Assembly: GCA_015066395.1 (NCBI GenBank)
Contig: SVOL01000001.1
Span: 124,001-188,000 of the forward strand
Direction: 5' to 3'
From: Oscillospiraceae bacterium
GTDB lineage: Bacteria > Bacillota > Clostridia > Oscillospirales > Acutalibacteraceae
DNA: 64,000 nucleotides
A program made the position numbers and the translations under genes. This document shows, piece by piece, positions 15,897-25,415 of the stretch (the stretch's first letter is position 1; every line of letters begins with the position of its first letter). Below the pieces are notes generated by a model that had not been told where the DNA came from, searched no databases, and was given only the letters and a program-made list of their open reading frames with translations.

Positions 15897-16415
15897 TTGC
15901 CCAGTCAGATGGTTTTAGACGTCAAGAAGCAGCAGGTTGCTGATATCAAGGCCAGAGTTGAAGGCGCTTGCGCCGGTGTTTTGGTTGAGTACAGCGGTAT
16001 TTCGGTTGCTGATGACACCAAGCTCCGTAAAGAGCTCCGCGAAGCCGGTGTTAACTACACTGTAGTTAAGAACACTATCCTTCGCAAAGCAGTAGAGGGT
16101 ACCGATCTCAGTGAAATGGAGCCCTTCTTCAACGGCACTACTGCTCTTGCTACCAGCGCTGATGATCACGTTGCAGCAGCAAGAATCCTTAACAACTATG
16201 CCGAAAAGAGCGAAACCTTCAAGATCAAGACCGGCTTCCTCGACGGAAAGGTTATCGATCTTGCTACCATTGAAAGCCTTGCTAAGCTTCCCACAAGAGA
16301 GGTTCTCCTTGCTACAGTTTGCAACGCATTCAATGCACCCATCTCCGCATTCGCACGTGTTATCCAGGCTATCGTGGATAAGGACGGCGAGCAGTGCGCA
16401 CCTGCAGCAGAATAA
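15897..16415 (+). CDS. rplJ: 50S ribosomal protein L10
   Basis: The 172-residue protein forms the base of the ribosomal stalk and holds L7/L12 dimers through its C-terminal helix. Family features include VLDVKKQQVADIKAR, GVLVEYSGISVADDTKLRKELR and NTILRKA. A TTG start at 15897 fits best: GGAGG at 15884-15888 lies eight bases upstream and the product then begins MPSQMVLD as in homologues. The upstream GTG at 15888 overlaps that ribosome binding site. Confidence 0.95.
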   Translation: MPSQMVLDVKKQQVADIKARVEGACAGVLVEYSGISVADDTKLRKELREAGVNYTVVKNTILRKAVEGTDLSEMEPFFNGTTALATSADDHVAAARILNNYAEKSETFKIKTGFLDGKVIDLATIESLAKLPTREVLLATVCNAFNAPISAFARVIQAIVDKDGEQCAPAAE

Positions 16416-16463
16416 TAGAGCAGGATAAATTTTAAAAAATAAAAACATTTGGAGGAAAATAAA

Positions 16464-16838
16464 ATGGCATCTGAGAAAATTGCAGCAATGATTGAAGAAA
16501 TCAAAGCTATGACCGTTCTTGAGCTTTCTGAGCTCGTACACGCAGTAGAAGAGGAGTTTGGCGTTTCTGCAGCAGCAGCAGTAGCAGTTGCAGGTCCCGC
16601 AGCAGCAGCTCCCGCAGCAGAAGAGAAGACCGAGTTCGACGTTGTTCTTGCTGAGGCAGGCGCAGAGAAGATCAAGGTTATCAAGGTTGTTCGTGAGATT
16701 ACCGGTCTCGGCCTTGCAGACGCAAAGGCTGTTGTTGACGGCGCTCCCAAGACCCTTAAGGAAGCTGCTTCTAAGGAAGACGCTGAAGCTATCAAGGCTA
16801 AGCTCGAAGAAGTTGGCGCTAAGGTTGAGCTTAAGTAA
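16464..16838 (+). CDS. rplL: 50S ribosomal protein L7/L12
   Basis: The 124-residue stalk protein has an N-terminal dimerisation helix pair ([15 protein letters not shown]), an Ala/Pro hinge at about residues 37-52, and a globular C-terminal domain ([20 protein letters not shown]). It recruits translational GTPases. GGAGG lies nine bases before the ATG. It ends the rplJ operon. Confidence 0.97.
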   Translation: MASEKIAAMIEEIKAMTVLELSELVHAVEEEFGVSAAAAVAVAGPAAAAPAAEEKTEFDVVLAEAGAEKIKVIKVVREITGLGLADAKAVVDGAPKTLKEAASKEDAEAIKAKLEEVGAKVELK

Positions 16839-16859
16839 GTTCTACTTAAAGTCAAACAA

Positions 16860-16887
16860 AACCCACGGAAAATTCCGTGGGTTTTTA
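16860..16887 (+). terminator. Terminator after rplL
   Basis: ACCCACGGAA pairs with TTCCGTGGGT, followed by TTTTATTT. Confidence 0.88.
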
Positions 16888-16898
16888 TTTTGCACAAA

Positions 16899-16928
16899 AA
16901 AATCCGCAGTCTTCTGACTGCGGATTTA
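16899..16928 (-). terminator. Terminator of the alaS operon
   Basis: AAATCCGCAGTC pairs with GACTGCGGATTT. On the minus strand it runs into seven T residues. It begins just after the stop of the phosphoribosyltransferase gene. Confidence 0.85.
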
Positions 16929-16932
16929 AAAC

Positions 16933-17472
16933 TTATTTAAAGAACAACGGCAGCGGTTCCAAGAACACGATGTCATCACGATTTGCGGCATCGCCCTCAG
17001 CCAAAAATGCACAGCTGTCGGAAATAATGCCGCCTGCTCGCTCAACTAATTCACGCATTGCTGTAAGCGACTCGCCGGTACTGATAACGTCATCAACAAT
17101 AAGCACTCTTTTACCCTTTAAACGGTCCACCTCATCCTGACCGAAGTAAAGATGCTGTTCGTGCTGTGTAGTGATAGATGTAACATCGACCGAAATCGGG
17201 TTCTTCATATAAACCTTGGTACCCTTGCGGGCAACAACATACGGCTTGCCCGACTGACGGGACATTTCATAAGCCAGCGGAATACTCTTTGCCTCGGGGG
17301 TTGCAATAACGTCAAACTCCTTGACCTTTTTAAGTAATTCCTTGCAGCCCTCAATGGTCATTTCAACATCGCCGAAGATGATAAATGCGGCGATATCCAA
17401 CTTGTCGCTGACCTCACAAAGCGGCAATTTACGGGTAAGTCCTGCGATCTTCAACTCATAAAACTTTTCCAT
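16933..17472 (-). CDS. Phosphoribosyltransferase, adenine phosphoribosyltransferase-like
   Basis: The 179-residue type I PRTase has the PRPP-binding loop VLIVDDVISTGESL (about residues 121-134) and the Apt-like region VIATPEAKSIPLAYEMSRQSGKPYVV, shown as its two parts VIATPEAKSIPLAYE and MSRQSGKPYVV. Enzymes of this group join a base to PRPP; Apt salvages adenine to AMP. The sequence is Apt-like but the base specificity is not proved by visible residues. It is the last gene of alaS-HIT-PRTase, 30 bases after the HIT gene. The ATG is preceded by AAAAGGGGA. Confidence 0.82.
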   Translation of the reverse strand: MEKFYELKIAGLTRKLPLCEVSDKLDIAAFIIFGDVEMTIEGCKELLKKVKEFDVIATPEAKSIPLAYEMSRQSGKPYVVARKGTKVYMKNPISVDVTSITTQHEQHLYFGQDEVDRLKGKRVLIVDDVISTGESLTAMRELVERAGGIISDSCAFLAEGDAANRDDIVFLEPLPLFFK

Positions 17473-17502
17473 TTCAAAATCCCCTTTTATATAAAAACTA
17501 TA

Positions 17503-17841
17503 TCAGCCCGGAGGCCAGGCAAGATTTCTTCTCGCCAACAGATGAAAATGAATATGACCGACGGTCTGACCGCCTTCTTCGCCGCAGTTGTTGACAACAC
17601 GGTAACCCTTATCAAGCCCTTGTTCCCGTGCTATCTTTGCAACCGCCTCAAAGACCTTGGCGATAAGAAAACTGTTTTCAGCGGTTATTTCATCGGCACA
17701 CTTGATGTGAGTTTTAGGAACGATAATAGCGTGGAACGGAGCCTGCGGATCAATATCCGCGAAAGCGTAGACATTCTCATCCTCGTATATCTTGGTCGAG
17801 GGTATTTCACCGGCGACTATTTTACAAAACAAACAGTCCAT
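17503..17841 (-). CDS. HIT-family nucleotide hydrolase/transferase (HinT-like)
   Basis: The 112-residue protein has the N-terminal CLFCKIVAGEIPS and the histidine triad HIHFHLL at about residues 96-102. HinT-type enzymes hydrolyse adenosine 5'-phosphoramidates, including aminoacyl-AMP from tRNA synthetases, which fits the position 13 bases after alaS. GAGGTG precedes the ATG. Confidence 0.92.
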   Translation of the reverse strand: MDCLFCKIVAGEIPSTKIYEDENVYAFADIDPQAPFHAIIVPKTHIKCADEITAENSFLIAKVFEAVAKIAREQGLDKGYRVVNNCGEEGGQTVGHIHFHLLARRNLAWPPG

Positions 17842-17854
17842 TTTTGCACCTCTA

Positions 17855-20482
17855 TCATTTTAACATTCCCTGTACTATAGCCAGAGCCTCGGTCAAGGCC
17901 TCGTCGACCTTAGAAACATCCTTAGCACCTGCCATCGCAAAGTCAGGACGTCCGCCGCCCTTACCGCCTGCGATAGCGGCTACTGCGGCAACCAATTTAC
18001 CCGACATAACGCCTGCACCTTGTGCATCTTTACCTGCGGTAGCGGCAAATGTAACCGAGTCACCCTTAACGTCAGCCAACACTGCTACAGCCGAACTATC
18101 AAGATCGCGAATCTTGTCGCCCATACTGCGAAGAGTCTCGCTACCGGCGTTTTCAAGCTTTGCAGTAATGAGTTTTACACTACCGACCGCGACAGCCGAA
18201 GCGACCAACTCGCCGACCTTTAAAGCGGCCAGCTTGGAATTAAGCTTCTCGATCTCCTTATCCTTTGCTTTGAGTTCGTTGGAGATCTGCTCACACTTTT
18301 TAGCGAGCTCCGACGGGTTATTGAGCTTCAATACAGCGGCGGCGGTGTTAACCTCACCGATGTATTTATCAATAAGCTCGAGCACACCGCGACCTGTAAC
18401 GGCCTCTATACGTCTGACGCCCGAAGCGACCGACGATTCGGAAACGATCTTGAAAAGACCGATCTTAGCAGTGTTATCAATATGAGTACCGCCGCAAAGT
18501 TCAACCGATTTTGAGGGAACATTTACAACGCGAACGACATCTCCGTACTTCTCACCAAACAAAGCCATAGCACCCATTGCTCTTGCTTCGTCAATAGGCA
18601 TTTCCTTATTTTCGACCTCGATCGCGGCCAAAATAGCCTCATTCACGAAGCCTTCGACGGCCGAGAGTTCCTCAGAAGTAAGGCCCTGGAAGTGGGTAAA
18701 ATCAAATCTTACGGCCGATTCATTAACCAACTGACCTGCCTGCTCAACGTGAGTGCCAAGCACGGCACGAAGACCTGCCTGCAAAAGGTGAGCAGCTGTA
18801 TGATTGCGGCGAATTGCCGTGCGACGTTCTGTATTGATCTTAGCAACTACCCTGTCACCGACAGAAACGGTACCATCAAGAACAGTGGCATAATGCATAA
18901 AAATGCCGCTGGCATTCTTTTTAACATCATTAACAGCGATCTTGGCGGTGTCAAGCAAAAGTTCACCCTCGTCGCCGACCTGACCGCCGCTCTCGGCGTA
19001 AAGAACGGTCCTATCAAGTACGATGACCGCCTTTGAATCTTCTGCAGACTCAACATGTTCGCCGTCTACCACGATATCAAGAACGGTAGCTTCGCACTCA
19101 TCTTCAGAGTATCCTACAAACTCGGTGGCCGAAACACCGTCAAAGGTCAACTCATTGCTCTTCCATGATTCACCGTCAGCGGCCTTTCTGGCATCTCTGG
19201 CTCTCTGCTTCTGCTCGGTCATAAGGCGATGGAACTCGTCCTCATCGACGGTCCAGCCCTTTTCTTCAAGAATATCCTTGGTAATATCCAGCGGGAAACC
19301 GTAGGTATCATTCAACTTAAACGCATCGGCACCCGAGAGGACCTTTCCGTCTCCCGAAGCGGTGATCTCGTCAAGCATTTTAAGACCCTGGTCGATAGTC
19401 TTGCCGAAGTTTTCCTCTTCAACGGCGATGATCTTCTTGATCATATCACTCTTTTCGACCAACTCCGGATAGGCATCCTTGTTCTCAGCAATGACCTGAT
19501 CGCAGATCTCGCAAAGGAACATACGGTTGATGCCCAACAGTTTTCCGTGACGTGCGGCACGGCGAAGCAAGCGGCGAAGAACGTATCCTCTGCCCTCATT
19601 TGACGGCAAAACACCGTCACAGATCATAAAGGTCGCACCTCTCAAATGGTCGGTGACAACACGAATAGAAACATCATTTTTGGCATCGTTGCCGTATGTC
19701 TTACCTGCGATCTCGCAGACCTTATTGAGGATATTGCGAACGGTGTCAACCTCAAAGAGGTTGTCCACACCCTGCAAAACGCAAGCCAGACGCTCAAGAC
19801 CCATACCGGTATCGATATTCTTCTGCTTGAGTTCGGTGTAGTTGCCGTTGCCGTCGTTATTAAACTGCGAGAAGACGTTGTTCCAGATCTCCATATAACG
19901 GTCACAATCGCAACCGGGCTTGCAATCGGGACTACCGCAACCGTACTTTTCGCCGCGGTCGAAGTATATCTCCGAACAAGGGCCGCAAGGACCGGAGCCG
20001 TGCTCCCAGAAGTTGTCGGCCTTGCCGAGACGGACCACGTGATTGGGGTCTACGCCGATCTTTTTAGTCCAGATATCATAAGCCTCTTCGTCATTTTCAT
20101 AAATAGACGGCCACAAAAGGTTTTCGGGGATCTCCAGCGTTACGGTCAAGAATTCCCATGCCCAAGCGATAGCCTCTTCTTTAAAGTAGTCACCGAACGA
20201 GAAGTTACCGAGCATCTCAAAATATGTACCGTGACGTGCGGTGTGACCGACCCTTTCGAGGTCGGGTGTACGAATGCACTTCTGGCAGGTGGTGACACGG
20301 TTCTTAGGCGGCACGACCTCACCGGTAAAGAACTTCTTCATCGGCGCCATACCCGAATTTATGAGCAACAAGGATTTATCATTTTGAGGAACAAGCGGAT
20401 AACTGCCCAAACGAAGGTGTCCCTTGCTCTCAAAAAACGAGAGATATTTTTCTCTTAATTCATTGAGTGATGTCCATTTCAT
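17855..20482 (-). CDS. alaS: Alanyl-tRNA synthetase
   Basis: The 875-residue class II enzyme is full length. It has the catalytic domain (opening MKWTSLNELREKYLSFF, with GMAPMKKFFTGEV), the editing domain with the zinc motif HTAAH near residue 560 and CGGTH near residue 660, and a C-terminal DHHA1/C-Ala domain ending with GGKGGGRPDFA. It charges tRNA-Ala and hydrolyses Ser/Gly-tRNA-Ala. A consensus promoter lies 90 bases upstream. The 150-nt leader has no T-box signature. The spaced GGATGGGAG before the ATG is the likely ribosome binding site. Confidence 0.97.
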   Translation of the reverse strand: MKWTSLNELREKYLSFFESKGHLRLGSYPLVPQNDKSLLLINSGMAPMKKFFTGEVVPPKNRVTTCQKCIRTPDLERVGHTARHGTYFEMLGNFSFGDYFKEEAIAWAWEFLTVTLEIPENLLWPSIYENDEEAYDIWTKKIGVDPNHVVRLGKADNFWEHGSGPCGPCSEIYFDRGEKYGCGSPDCKPGCDCDRYMEIWNNVFSQFNNDGNGNYTELKQKNIDTGMGLERLACVLQGVDNLFEVDTVRNILNKVCEIAGKTYGNDAKNDVSIRVVTDHLRGATFMICDGVLPSNEGRGYVLRRLLRRAARHGKLLGINRMFLCEICDQVIAENKDAYPELVEKSDMIKKIIAVEEENFGKTIDQGLKMLDEITASGDGKVLSGADAFKLNDTYGFPLDITKDILEEKGWTVDEDEFHRLMTEQKQRARDARKAADGESWKSNELTFDGVSATEFVGYSEDECEATVLDIVVDGEHVESAEDSKAVIVLDRTVLYAESGGQVGDEGELLLDTAKIAVNDVKKNASGIFMHYATVLDGTVSVGDRVVAKINTERRTAIRRNHTAAHLLQAGLRAVLGTHVEQAGQLVNESAVRFDFTHFQGLTSEELSAVEGFVNEAILAAIEVENKEMPIDEARAMGAMALFGEKYGDVVRVVNVPSKSVELCGGTHIDNTAKIGLFKIVSESSVASGVRRIEAVTGRGVLELIDKYIGEVNTAAAVLKLNNPSELAKKCEQISNELKAKDKEIEKLNSKLAALKVGELVASAVAVGSVKLITAKLENAGSETLRSMGDKIRDLDSSAVAVLADVKGDSVTFAATAGKDAQGAGVMSGKLVAAVAAIAGGKGGGRPDFAMAGAKDVSKVDEALTEALAIVQGMLK

Positions 20483-20570
20483 TTTAAAAAACTCCCATCC
20501 TTTTTCAAAGGAAATTTGTCATTAAAGAAACTGCATTTGCACACAATTTCTCATCATACTCCAACTTAAT

Positions 20571-20599
20571 ATTATAATAGTATCTTCCGAGTTTGTCAA
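20571..20599 (-). promoter_or_regulatory. Promoter of alaS-HIT-PRTase
   Basis: On the minus strand TTGACA (20599-20594) and TATAAT (20576-20571) are exact consensus, 17 bp apart. Confidence 0.85.
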
Positions 20600-20634
20600 C
20601 ACAGTTTGAGTAGCAAAAAGGAAGTAAAATCACC

Positions 20635-22209
20635 TTAAAAGTGCAAAATCTTCATTTCTTCGGTTATTGTTTTGAAAATCGGTGCGCAGTCGTTAGAACC
20701 TGAACTCACATCTTCCCGAACAACGGTGATTACGTAATCTTCTTCACCCTCGAAAAAACCGCAAAACCAGCCGTTTAAAATATGTCGGTCACCGTCTTTC
20801 CAGCCGGTCTGAGCAGTGCCCGTCTTACCGCCGGCATCAACTCCTGCAATATATGCGCCGCTTCCCGTTCCCGACATTAACGCGGTCTTTAAATACGACT
20901 TTAAAAGGTCGGCGGTCGATCTGCTCATCGCAACGGTCGGCGGAGATGCTGACACCACCGTTTCTTCACTGCCGAAGCGGTAACTCTTGACTATTTTCGG
21001 CAGGCAATATTCGCCGCCGTTGACTATGCTTGAATACAAAAGGCTCATCGCCACCGGTGTAACCATCAGATCACCCTGCCCTATCGATAAATTTATCAAC
21101 GCCGCTCTTGAGTTGGCGAGAGCGGTCTTTAAGGGCAATTTTCCGCTGCCAGCAGTTATCTCGCCACCCAAGTCAAGCGAACTGTCGAACTTAAAGCCCG
21201 AAACAACATCATATACCGCATCGGCTCCCAATTTCATCGCGAGAGTGTAAAAATAGGTGTTGCAGGACTTAGCAAGAGCCGTTTCCAGATCCACCTCTCC
21301 GTGACCTATAGAACTGTTGCATCTGAAGTCCTTACCATCGACCGTTATAACACCCTCGCAGGTGTATTTATAATCACCCATTCCGTTTTCGATGGCGGCC
21401 GCCGCAACGATTGGCTTAAACACCGAGCCGACATTATATGAACACAAAGCTCGGTTGATAAACGGCGAATCGGAAGCGGTCAACGAGCCTTCCAAATCAT
21501 CATAAGAAAATGACGGCGTACTGACCAACGCTCTGATTTCCGAAGTTTTGGCATCCATTATAACAACAGCACCCCGCCCCACATTCTTTAACGCTCTTTC
21601 TGCCAACGACTGCAACCGACTGTCAATAGTGAGCGTTACCGACCCCAAATTTTTGCCGCGGTCTATACTCCAGCCCATTCCCTCTATCATACGTCCGTTG
21701 GAGTCGGTCGTGTAGGAAAACTCCACGCCTTTTTCAGAATAAAGCAGGCTGTCGAACCCTTTTTCGATACCCGTAACACCGTGACCCGAATTGTCGGTGT
21801 AACCGATAATATGGCTCAAGACCCCCGAATACCGTTTGGGGACAGACACCGTGACCGCACCGCTCATTTCAAACTCCGGTGCTTTATCGACTATCACGGG
21901 AGTTCCGCTTCGCAAGGTCTTGAGTGCATTTTCCAATTCATCACCCTTTAGCAACTGACCGGCGGCAACGGCACCTTTTTCGCTGGGGAAGATCACCGTC
22001 ACCGTTCTGTTTGCGATATTAGTCAACGGCACACCGTTGACATCATAAACAGTACCTCTGAGTGCACTCACCGTTTTGACCCTTGTCGACTGCTTGACGG
22101 CGGCCGTGGAAAGTTTCTCATTCGAGGCTACCGTAAAAACCCTTGCAATGCAGATTGCAAAAAGCACACTAAGACTTAAAAACACGCTCAACGCTCTTTT
22201 AGAAAACAT
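20635..22209 (-). CDS. Class B penicillin-binding protein (transpeptidase)
   Basis: The 524-residue protein has one N-terminal membrane anchor (about residues 7-26), a PBP dimerisation domain with ALRGTVYDVNG, and a transpeptidase domain. The active-site motifs are in order: SVFK (SxxK, near 266), SCN (SxN, near 317) and KTGTAQTG (near 461). It would cross-link peptidoglycan; the overall plan resembles the FtsI/SpoVD/PBP2 group, but no PASTA domain follows, so the exact role is open. It is last in the thyX-to-PBP run. Its ribosome binding site AGGGTGA lies inside a terminator-like hairpin whose T tract touches the ATG. Confidence 0.9.
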   Translation of the reverse strand: MFSKRALSVFLSLSVLFAICIARVFTVASNEKLSTAAVKQSTRVKTVSALRGTVYDVNGVPLTNIANRTVTVIFPSEKGAVAAGQLLKGDELENALKTLRSGTPVIVDKAPEFEMSGAVTVSVPKRYSGVLSHIIGYTDNSGHGVTGIEKGFDSLLYSEKGVEFSYTTDSNGRMIEGMGWSIDRGKNLGSVTLTIDSRLQSLAERALKNVGRGAVVIMDAKTSEIRALVSTPSFSYDDLEGSLTASDSPFINRALCSYNVGSVFKPIVAAAAIENGMGDYKYTCEGVITVDGKDFRCNSSIGHGEVDLETALAKSCNTYFYTLAMKLGADAVYDVVSGFKFDSSLDLGGEITAGSGKLPLKTALANSRAALINLSIGQGDLMVTPVAMSLLYSSIVNGGEYCLPKIVKSYRFGSEETVVSASPPTVAMSRSTADLLKSYLKTALMSGTGSGAYIAGVDAGGKTGTAQTGWKDGDRHILNGWFCGFFEGEEDYVITVVREDVSSGSNDCAPIFKTITEEMKILHF

Positions 22210-22251
22210 AAAAAATCACCCTGCTTAGTATTCCAAAGCAAGGGTGATTTT
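22210..22251 (-). terminator. Hairpin between U32 and PBP genes, overlapping the PBP ribosome binding site
   Basis: On the minus strand AAAATCACCCTTGCTT pairs with AAGCAGGGTGATTTT (one bulged T), followed by six T residues and then directly by the PBP start codon. It looks like an intrinsic terminator and also hides the PBP Shine-Dalgarno sequence. Confidence 0.75.
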
Positions 22252-22257
22252 AATCAT

Positions 22258-23481
22258 TTATTCGGTTTTCATTCTAAGTAGAGAGCCGACCTTTATCGGT
22301 CGCGGATACGGCAATTTCACCGTCATCGTCGGATGCGGTGCAGAGTCGATAGCGTTACCTTCGCCGTCGTACATCTCATCAGCCACAATAGTGAACGGCA
22401 TGGAACGAGGCTCGAGGCAATCAAGCTCCTGACCCTTTAAAAACTTGTTTTTAAGTTCCAAAAGCACCATTCCGTCGTCATATCCCGTAACGATGCCCGC
22501 AACCGAGTAATCGCGCATATAACCTGCGTTAAGATAGGTCTGCGAATTATCGGGTCGACCGTAGTAAAAACCTGTCGAATACGGTCGGTGGCTTATTTTA
22601 TTAAGCTCATCCATAACCCATTGCGGCACAGGTTCTTTGGGGTTTGCAAGGAACGCATCCATCGCGCCGCGATAAGCATTGGCCGTAACAGCAGTGTAAT
22701 AATGCGACTTTGCTCTGCCCTCTATCTTAAAACTGTGAACACCGGCTCGCACCATATCGGCAATATGTTCAGCCATACAAAGATCGTCGGCATTAAGGAT
22801 ATACGTGCCCTTGTCGGTCTCGGTTATATCGTAAAACCTGCCCTCACGGGTCTTTTCCATTAAAGAGTAGCTCCATCGGCAGGACTGAGCACAATCTCCA
22901 CGGTTAGCATCTCGACCGGTCATATATGAAGAAAGCAAGCATCTCGCCGAAAAGGAAACACACATCGCACCGTGAGTAAAAGCCTCGATATCCAACTCCT
23001 TTGGTGTCTTTGCACGGATCTCTGCAATTTCCTCAAGGCTCAATTCCCTCGCGGCAACGATACGCTTAGCACCCATATCGTAGAACGCTCTCGCGGTCTC
23101 ATAATTCACAATGCCCGACTGTACCGAAACGTGTAATTCCTGATTAGGACAATATTTTTTCACCATACCGATAGTGCCGATATCCGAAGCAATGATGCCG
23201 TCAACGCACACCTCTGCAAGACTTTCCAAAAAAGCAGGCAACCGCGGTATTTCATCATTATGGGGTAAAGTGTTGCAGGTGACGAACACCTTTACTCCGT
23301 TTTTATGAGCGTAGTCAACGCCTTTTTTCATATCCTCTTTGCCGAAATTGGTGGCGGCGGTGCGCATACCGAACTCTTCACCTGCAAGGTAGACCGCGTC
23401 AGCACCGAAGTCAACGGCGGCTTTAAGTCTTATAAGATCACCTGCAGGGCACAGCACTTCCGGCTTTTTAAAATTTTCCAT
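22258..23481 (-). CDS. U32-family protein, TrhP/YrrO-like tRNA hydroxylation enzyme
   Basis: The 407-residue protein has the U32 signature ELDIEAFTHGAMCVSFSARC as two parts (ELDIEAFTHGAM, CVSFSARC) plus GDCAQSCRW, which places conserved cysteines for an iron-sulfur cluster. U32 members TrhP/YrrN-YrrO make 5-hydroxyuridine at tRNA position 34 from prephenate; others act on 23S rRNA or ubiquinone. The peptidase label is historic. ATG 23481 overlaps the mltG stop (TAATG); an ATG three codons upstream is possible. It precedes the PBP gene, separated by a hairpin. Confidence 0.88.
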   Translation of the reverse strand: MENFKKPEVLCPAGDLIRLKAAVDFGADAVYLAGEEFGMRTAATNFGKEDMKKGVDYAHKNGVKVFVTCNTLPHNDEIPRLPAFLESLAEVCVDGIIASDIGTIGMVKKYCPNQELHVSVQSGIVNYETARAFYDMGAKRIVAARELSLEEIAEIRAKTPKELDIEAFTHGAMCVSFSARCLLSSYMTGRDANRGDCAQSCRWSYSLMEKTREGRFYDITETDKGTYILNADDLCMAEHIADMVRAGVHSFKIEGRAKSHYYTAVTANAYRGAMDAFLANPKEPVPQWVMDELNKISHRPYSTGFYYGRPDNSQTYLNAGYMRDYSVAGIVTGYDDGMVLLELKNKFLKGQELDCLEPRSMPFTIVADEMYDGEGNAIDSAPHPTMTVKLPYPRPIKVGSLLRMKTE

Positions 23482-24761
23482 TATGCCCATTTTCCTTCTT
23501 TTTTGAGTTTTCTGATTATGGCATTATGAGCGTCATAGGTCTCGCTAAAATAGAAGTTCATTTCTGTATCCGTGACGAAATAGTACGCCTTGCAAGCCTC
23601 ATCCGGCCATAAAGCCGCCTTTATCGACTCCAGCGACGGTGAACAGTAAGCACCGGGTGCCAATCCAACTATCTTATATGTATCGTACTTTTCGGTATTA
23701 TACGGATATTTTGTGGTTGGGTCGGACTGCAATTTCGGATTTGTCCAATTATTAAGCCTGTTGTGGAACACGGCAGAAACACGGCATTTGTCCACATAAT
23801 CGGCAACGCTGGCTTCCATTTCGATCACCGATGCCAAAGTCAGGATATCGTGCATCGAATAACCTAATTCCTCAGCCCGTTTGTACATCTCATCGGTCAG
23901 TTTAAGGTTTGTATTCTCGAGCATTTTTCTAATGGCCATTTCGGCACCCGACTTATTATTCGTATTGTAGAACTTGTAGGTATCGGGAAACAAATAACCC
24001 TCTAATTTATAGCGGACACCGTCAACCGGACTCTTGATCCCGGTCATAAACCGATAGTTATACTTACTGCTTGATGCCTCATTTACAGCCTCTATAAACT
24101 GATCAGCCGTGCAGACACCGTTTTCCTCAAGTCGCTTTGCGATCTCGTCGACCGTCCAGCCTTCGGGGATAGTGACCTGCACCTCATTGGCTTTTGCACC
24201 GCCCTTTATAAGCTGAGAAACGATCTCCTCATAACTGTCCTGCTTATTAAAATAAAATATGCCGCTTTTAAACTTGCTGTCATATCCACCCTGTTTTGCA
24301 TAAAAACGAAAAGCGAAAGAACTGTCAACAATACCGGCTTTTTTAAGCTGCTTTGTGATCTCGCCTGCACTACTGCCGTCGGCGATATTCACCTGAACGT
24401 CGACCTCGGCATTGGAAGCGAGACTGATACCTAAGTAATCCATTCCAACAAAAAGCAACACACCGGCCGCAAACAATGCTACGACCAGAATAACAACCAT
24501 CCAGACAGCCGACACAAGGCAACCGTTTTTCTTGCGGTTTTTCTTATGTTTACTTTTTTTAACAATAGGCTTTTGCTCCTCAGCACTCAGAGCATCAGCC
24601 TCAAAGCTATCTATAAAAAAGTCCTTTCCGATAACAAAATCATCACTCAGATTGCTGTCATCGAGCCTGCCGGGAGTATCGTCAACTTCCGATCTTTGAA
24701 GCTCGAAAAATTCAACTTCCTCTTCGGCGTTTTCTTTTTTGTTTTCCTTGAATTCGTCCAT
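23481..24761 (-). CDS. mltG: Endolytic transglycosylase MltG
   Basis: The 426-residue protein has a cytoplasmic acidic N-terminus, a lysine-rich KKSKHKKNRKK block, one membrane helix (about residues 85-108) and an extracellular YceG domain. The catalytic glutamate lies in LASVIEMEASV near residue 312, and FPDTYKF and YNTEKYDTYKI are family marks. MltG cuts nascent glycan strands and helps set their length. ATG 24761 has AAAGGAC seven or eight bases upstream. It overlaps the U32 gene by one base. Confidence 0.93.
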   Translation of the reverse strand: MDEFKENKKENAEEEVEFFELQRSEVDDTPGRLDDSNLSDDFVIGKDFFIDSFEADALSAEEQKPIVKKSKHKKNRKKNGCLVSAVWMVVILVVALFAAGVLLFVGMDYLGISLASNAEVDVQVNIADGSSAGEITKQLKKAGIVDSSFAFRFYAKQGGYDSKFKSGIFYFNKQDSYEEIVSQLIKGGAKANEVQVTIPEGWTVDEIAKRLEENGVCTADQFIEAVNEASSSKYNYRFMTGIKSPVDGVRYKLEGYLFPDTYKFYNTNNKSGAEMAIRKMLENTNLKLTDEMYKRAEELGYSMHDILTLASVIEMEASVADYVDKCRVSAVFHNRLNNWTNPKLQSDPTTKYPYNTEKYDTYKIVGLAPGAYCSPSLESIKAALWPDEACKAYYFVTDTEMNFYFSETYDAHNAIIRKLKKEGKWA

Positions 24762-24797
24762 TTTAAACCGTCCTTTCGTCAACGTTTAAAACCATCG

Positions 24798-25415
24798 TCA
24801 ACGCGAAAACTTCTTACGTTCAACCGAGCGTCTGGCACTTACGTCCTTTATCCAGCGTTCAGTGACTATAACATCGACCGGTCGGTCATACCTGCCGTGA
24901 TACATATGCCGACGGACATCCATCGAATAGCAGATGCCCGCACAAGCGCCGGTATAGCGCGACATATAGCGGTCATAATATCCCTTGCCGTAGCCCAAGC
25001 GGAAGCCTAAATAGTCAAGCGACAACGCGGGCAACAGCATAAGACAACCGTCAAAATTATCCACGGTCGGTGCGGTTTCATCCGGCTCCAATACGCCGAA
25101 GGTGCCGGGCTTTAATTCCGACATCGAATTGATATAATGAAACTCCATCAACCGGGTTTCAGGGATACACCTCGGCACAGCAACGCGCTTGCCGCCAGCT
25201 AAAGCGTTCTCAATTATCCTATGGGTGTCGACCTCGATAGGTGTCGACACATAGACCAAAATTGTTTTGGCCGATCTGTACTGATAAAGACGGGCAACGT
25301 TTCGGCAAACTCCGCTATCCAAATTCGCCTTTTCCTGCACGTCAAGATTACGGCGTTCTTCCTTTATAAAGTTGCGCAGTTCCGTCTTATACTGCCTTAT
25401 ATCCGTCGGTCGCAT
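24798..25415 (-). CDS. 5-formyltetrahydrofolate cyclo-ligase
   Basis: The 205-residue enzyme converts 5-formyl-THF to 5,10-methenyl-THF with ATP. It has the family marks LPALSLDYLGFRLGYGKGYYDR (as LPALSLDYLG and RLGYGKGYYDR), the phosphate-binding glycine-rich loop, and VPRC. Its start overlaps the DJ-1 gene by 19 bases. The folate link suits an operon that starts with thyX, which consumes methylene-THF. Confidence 0.92.
   Translation of the reverse strand: MRPTDIRQYKTELRNFIKEERRNLDVQEKANLDSGVCRNVARLYQYRSAKTILVYVSTPIEVDTHRIIENALAGGKRVAVPRCIPETRLMEFHYINSMSELKPGTFGVLEPDETAPTVDNFDGCLMLLPALSLDYLGFRLGYGKGYYDRYMSRYTGACAGICYSMDVRRHMYHGRYDRPVDVIVTERWIKDVSARRSVERKKFSR

Noticed and set aside
17844..20458. 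Several long plus-strand frames
   Set aside because: They are all antisense to alaS, which is complete and well supported.
20483..20634. T-box before alaS
   Set aside because: No TGG-ACC T-box sequence or stem-loop plus terminator is present; the leader is plain.
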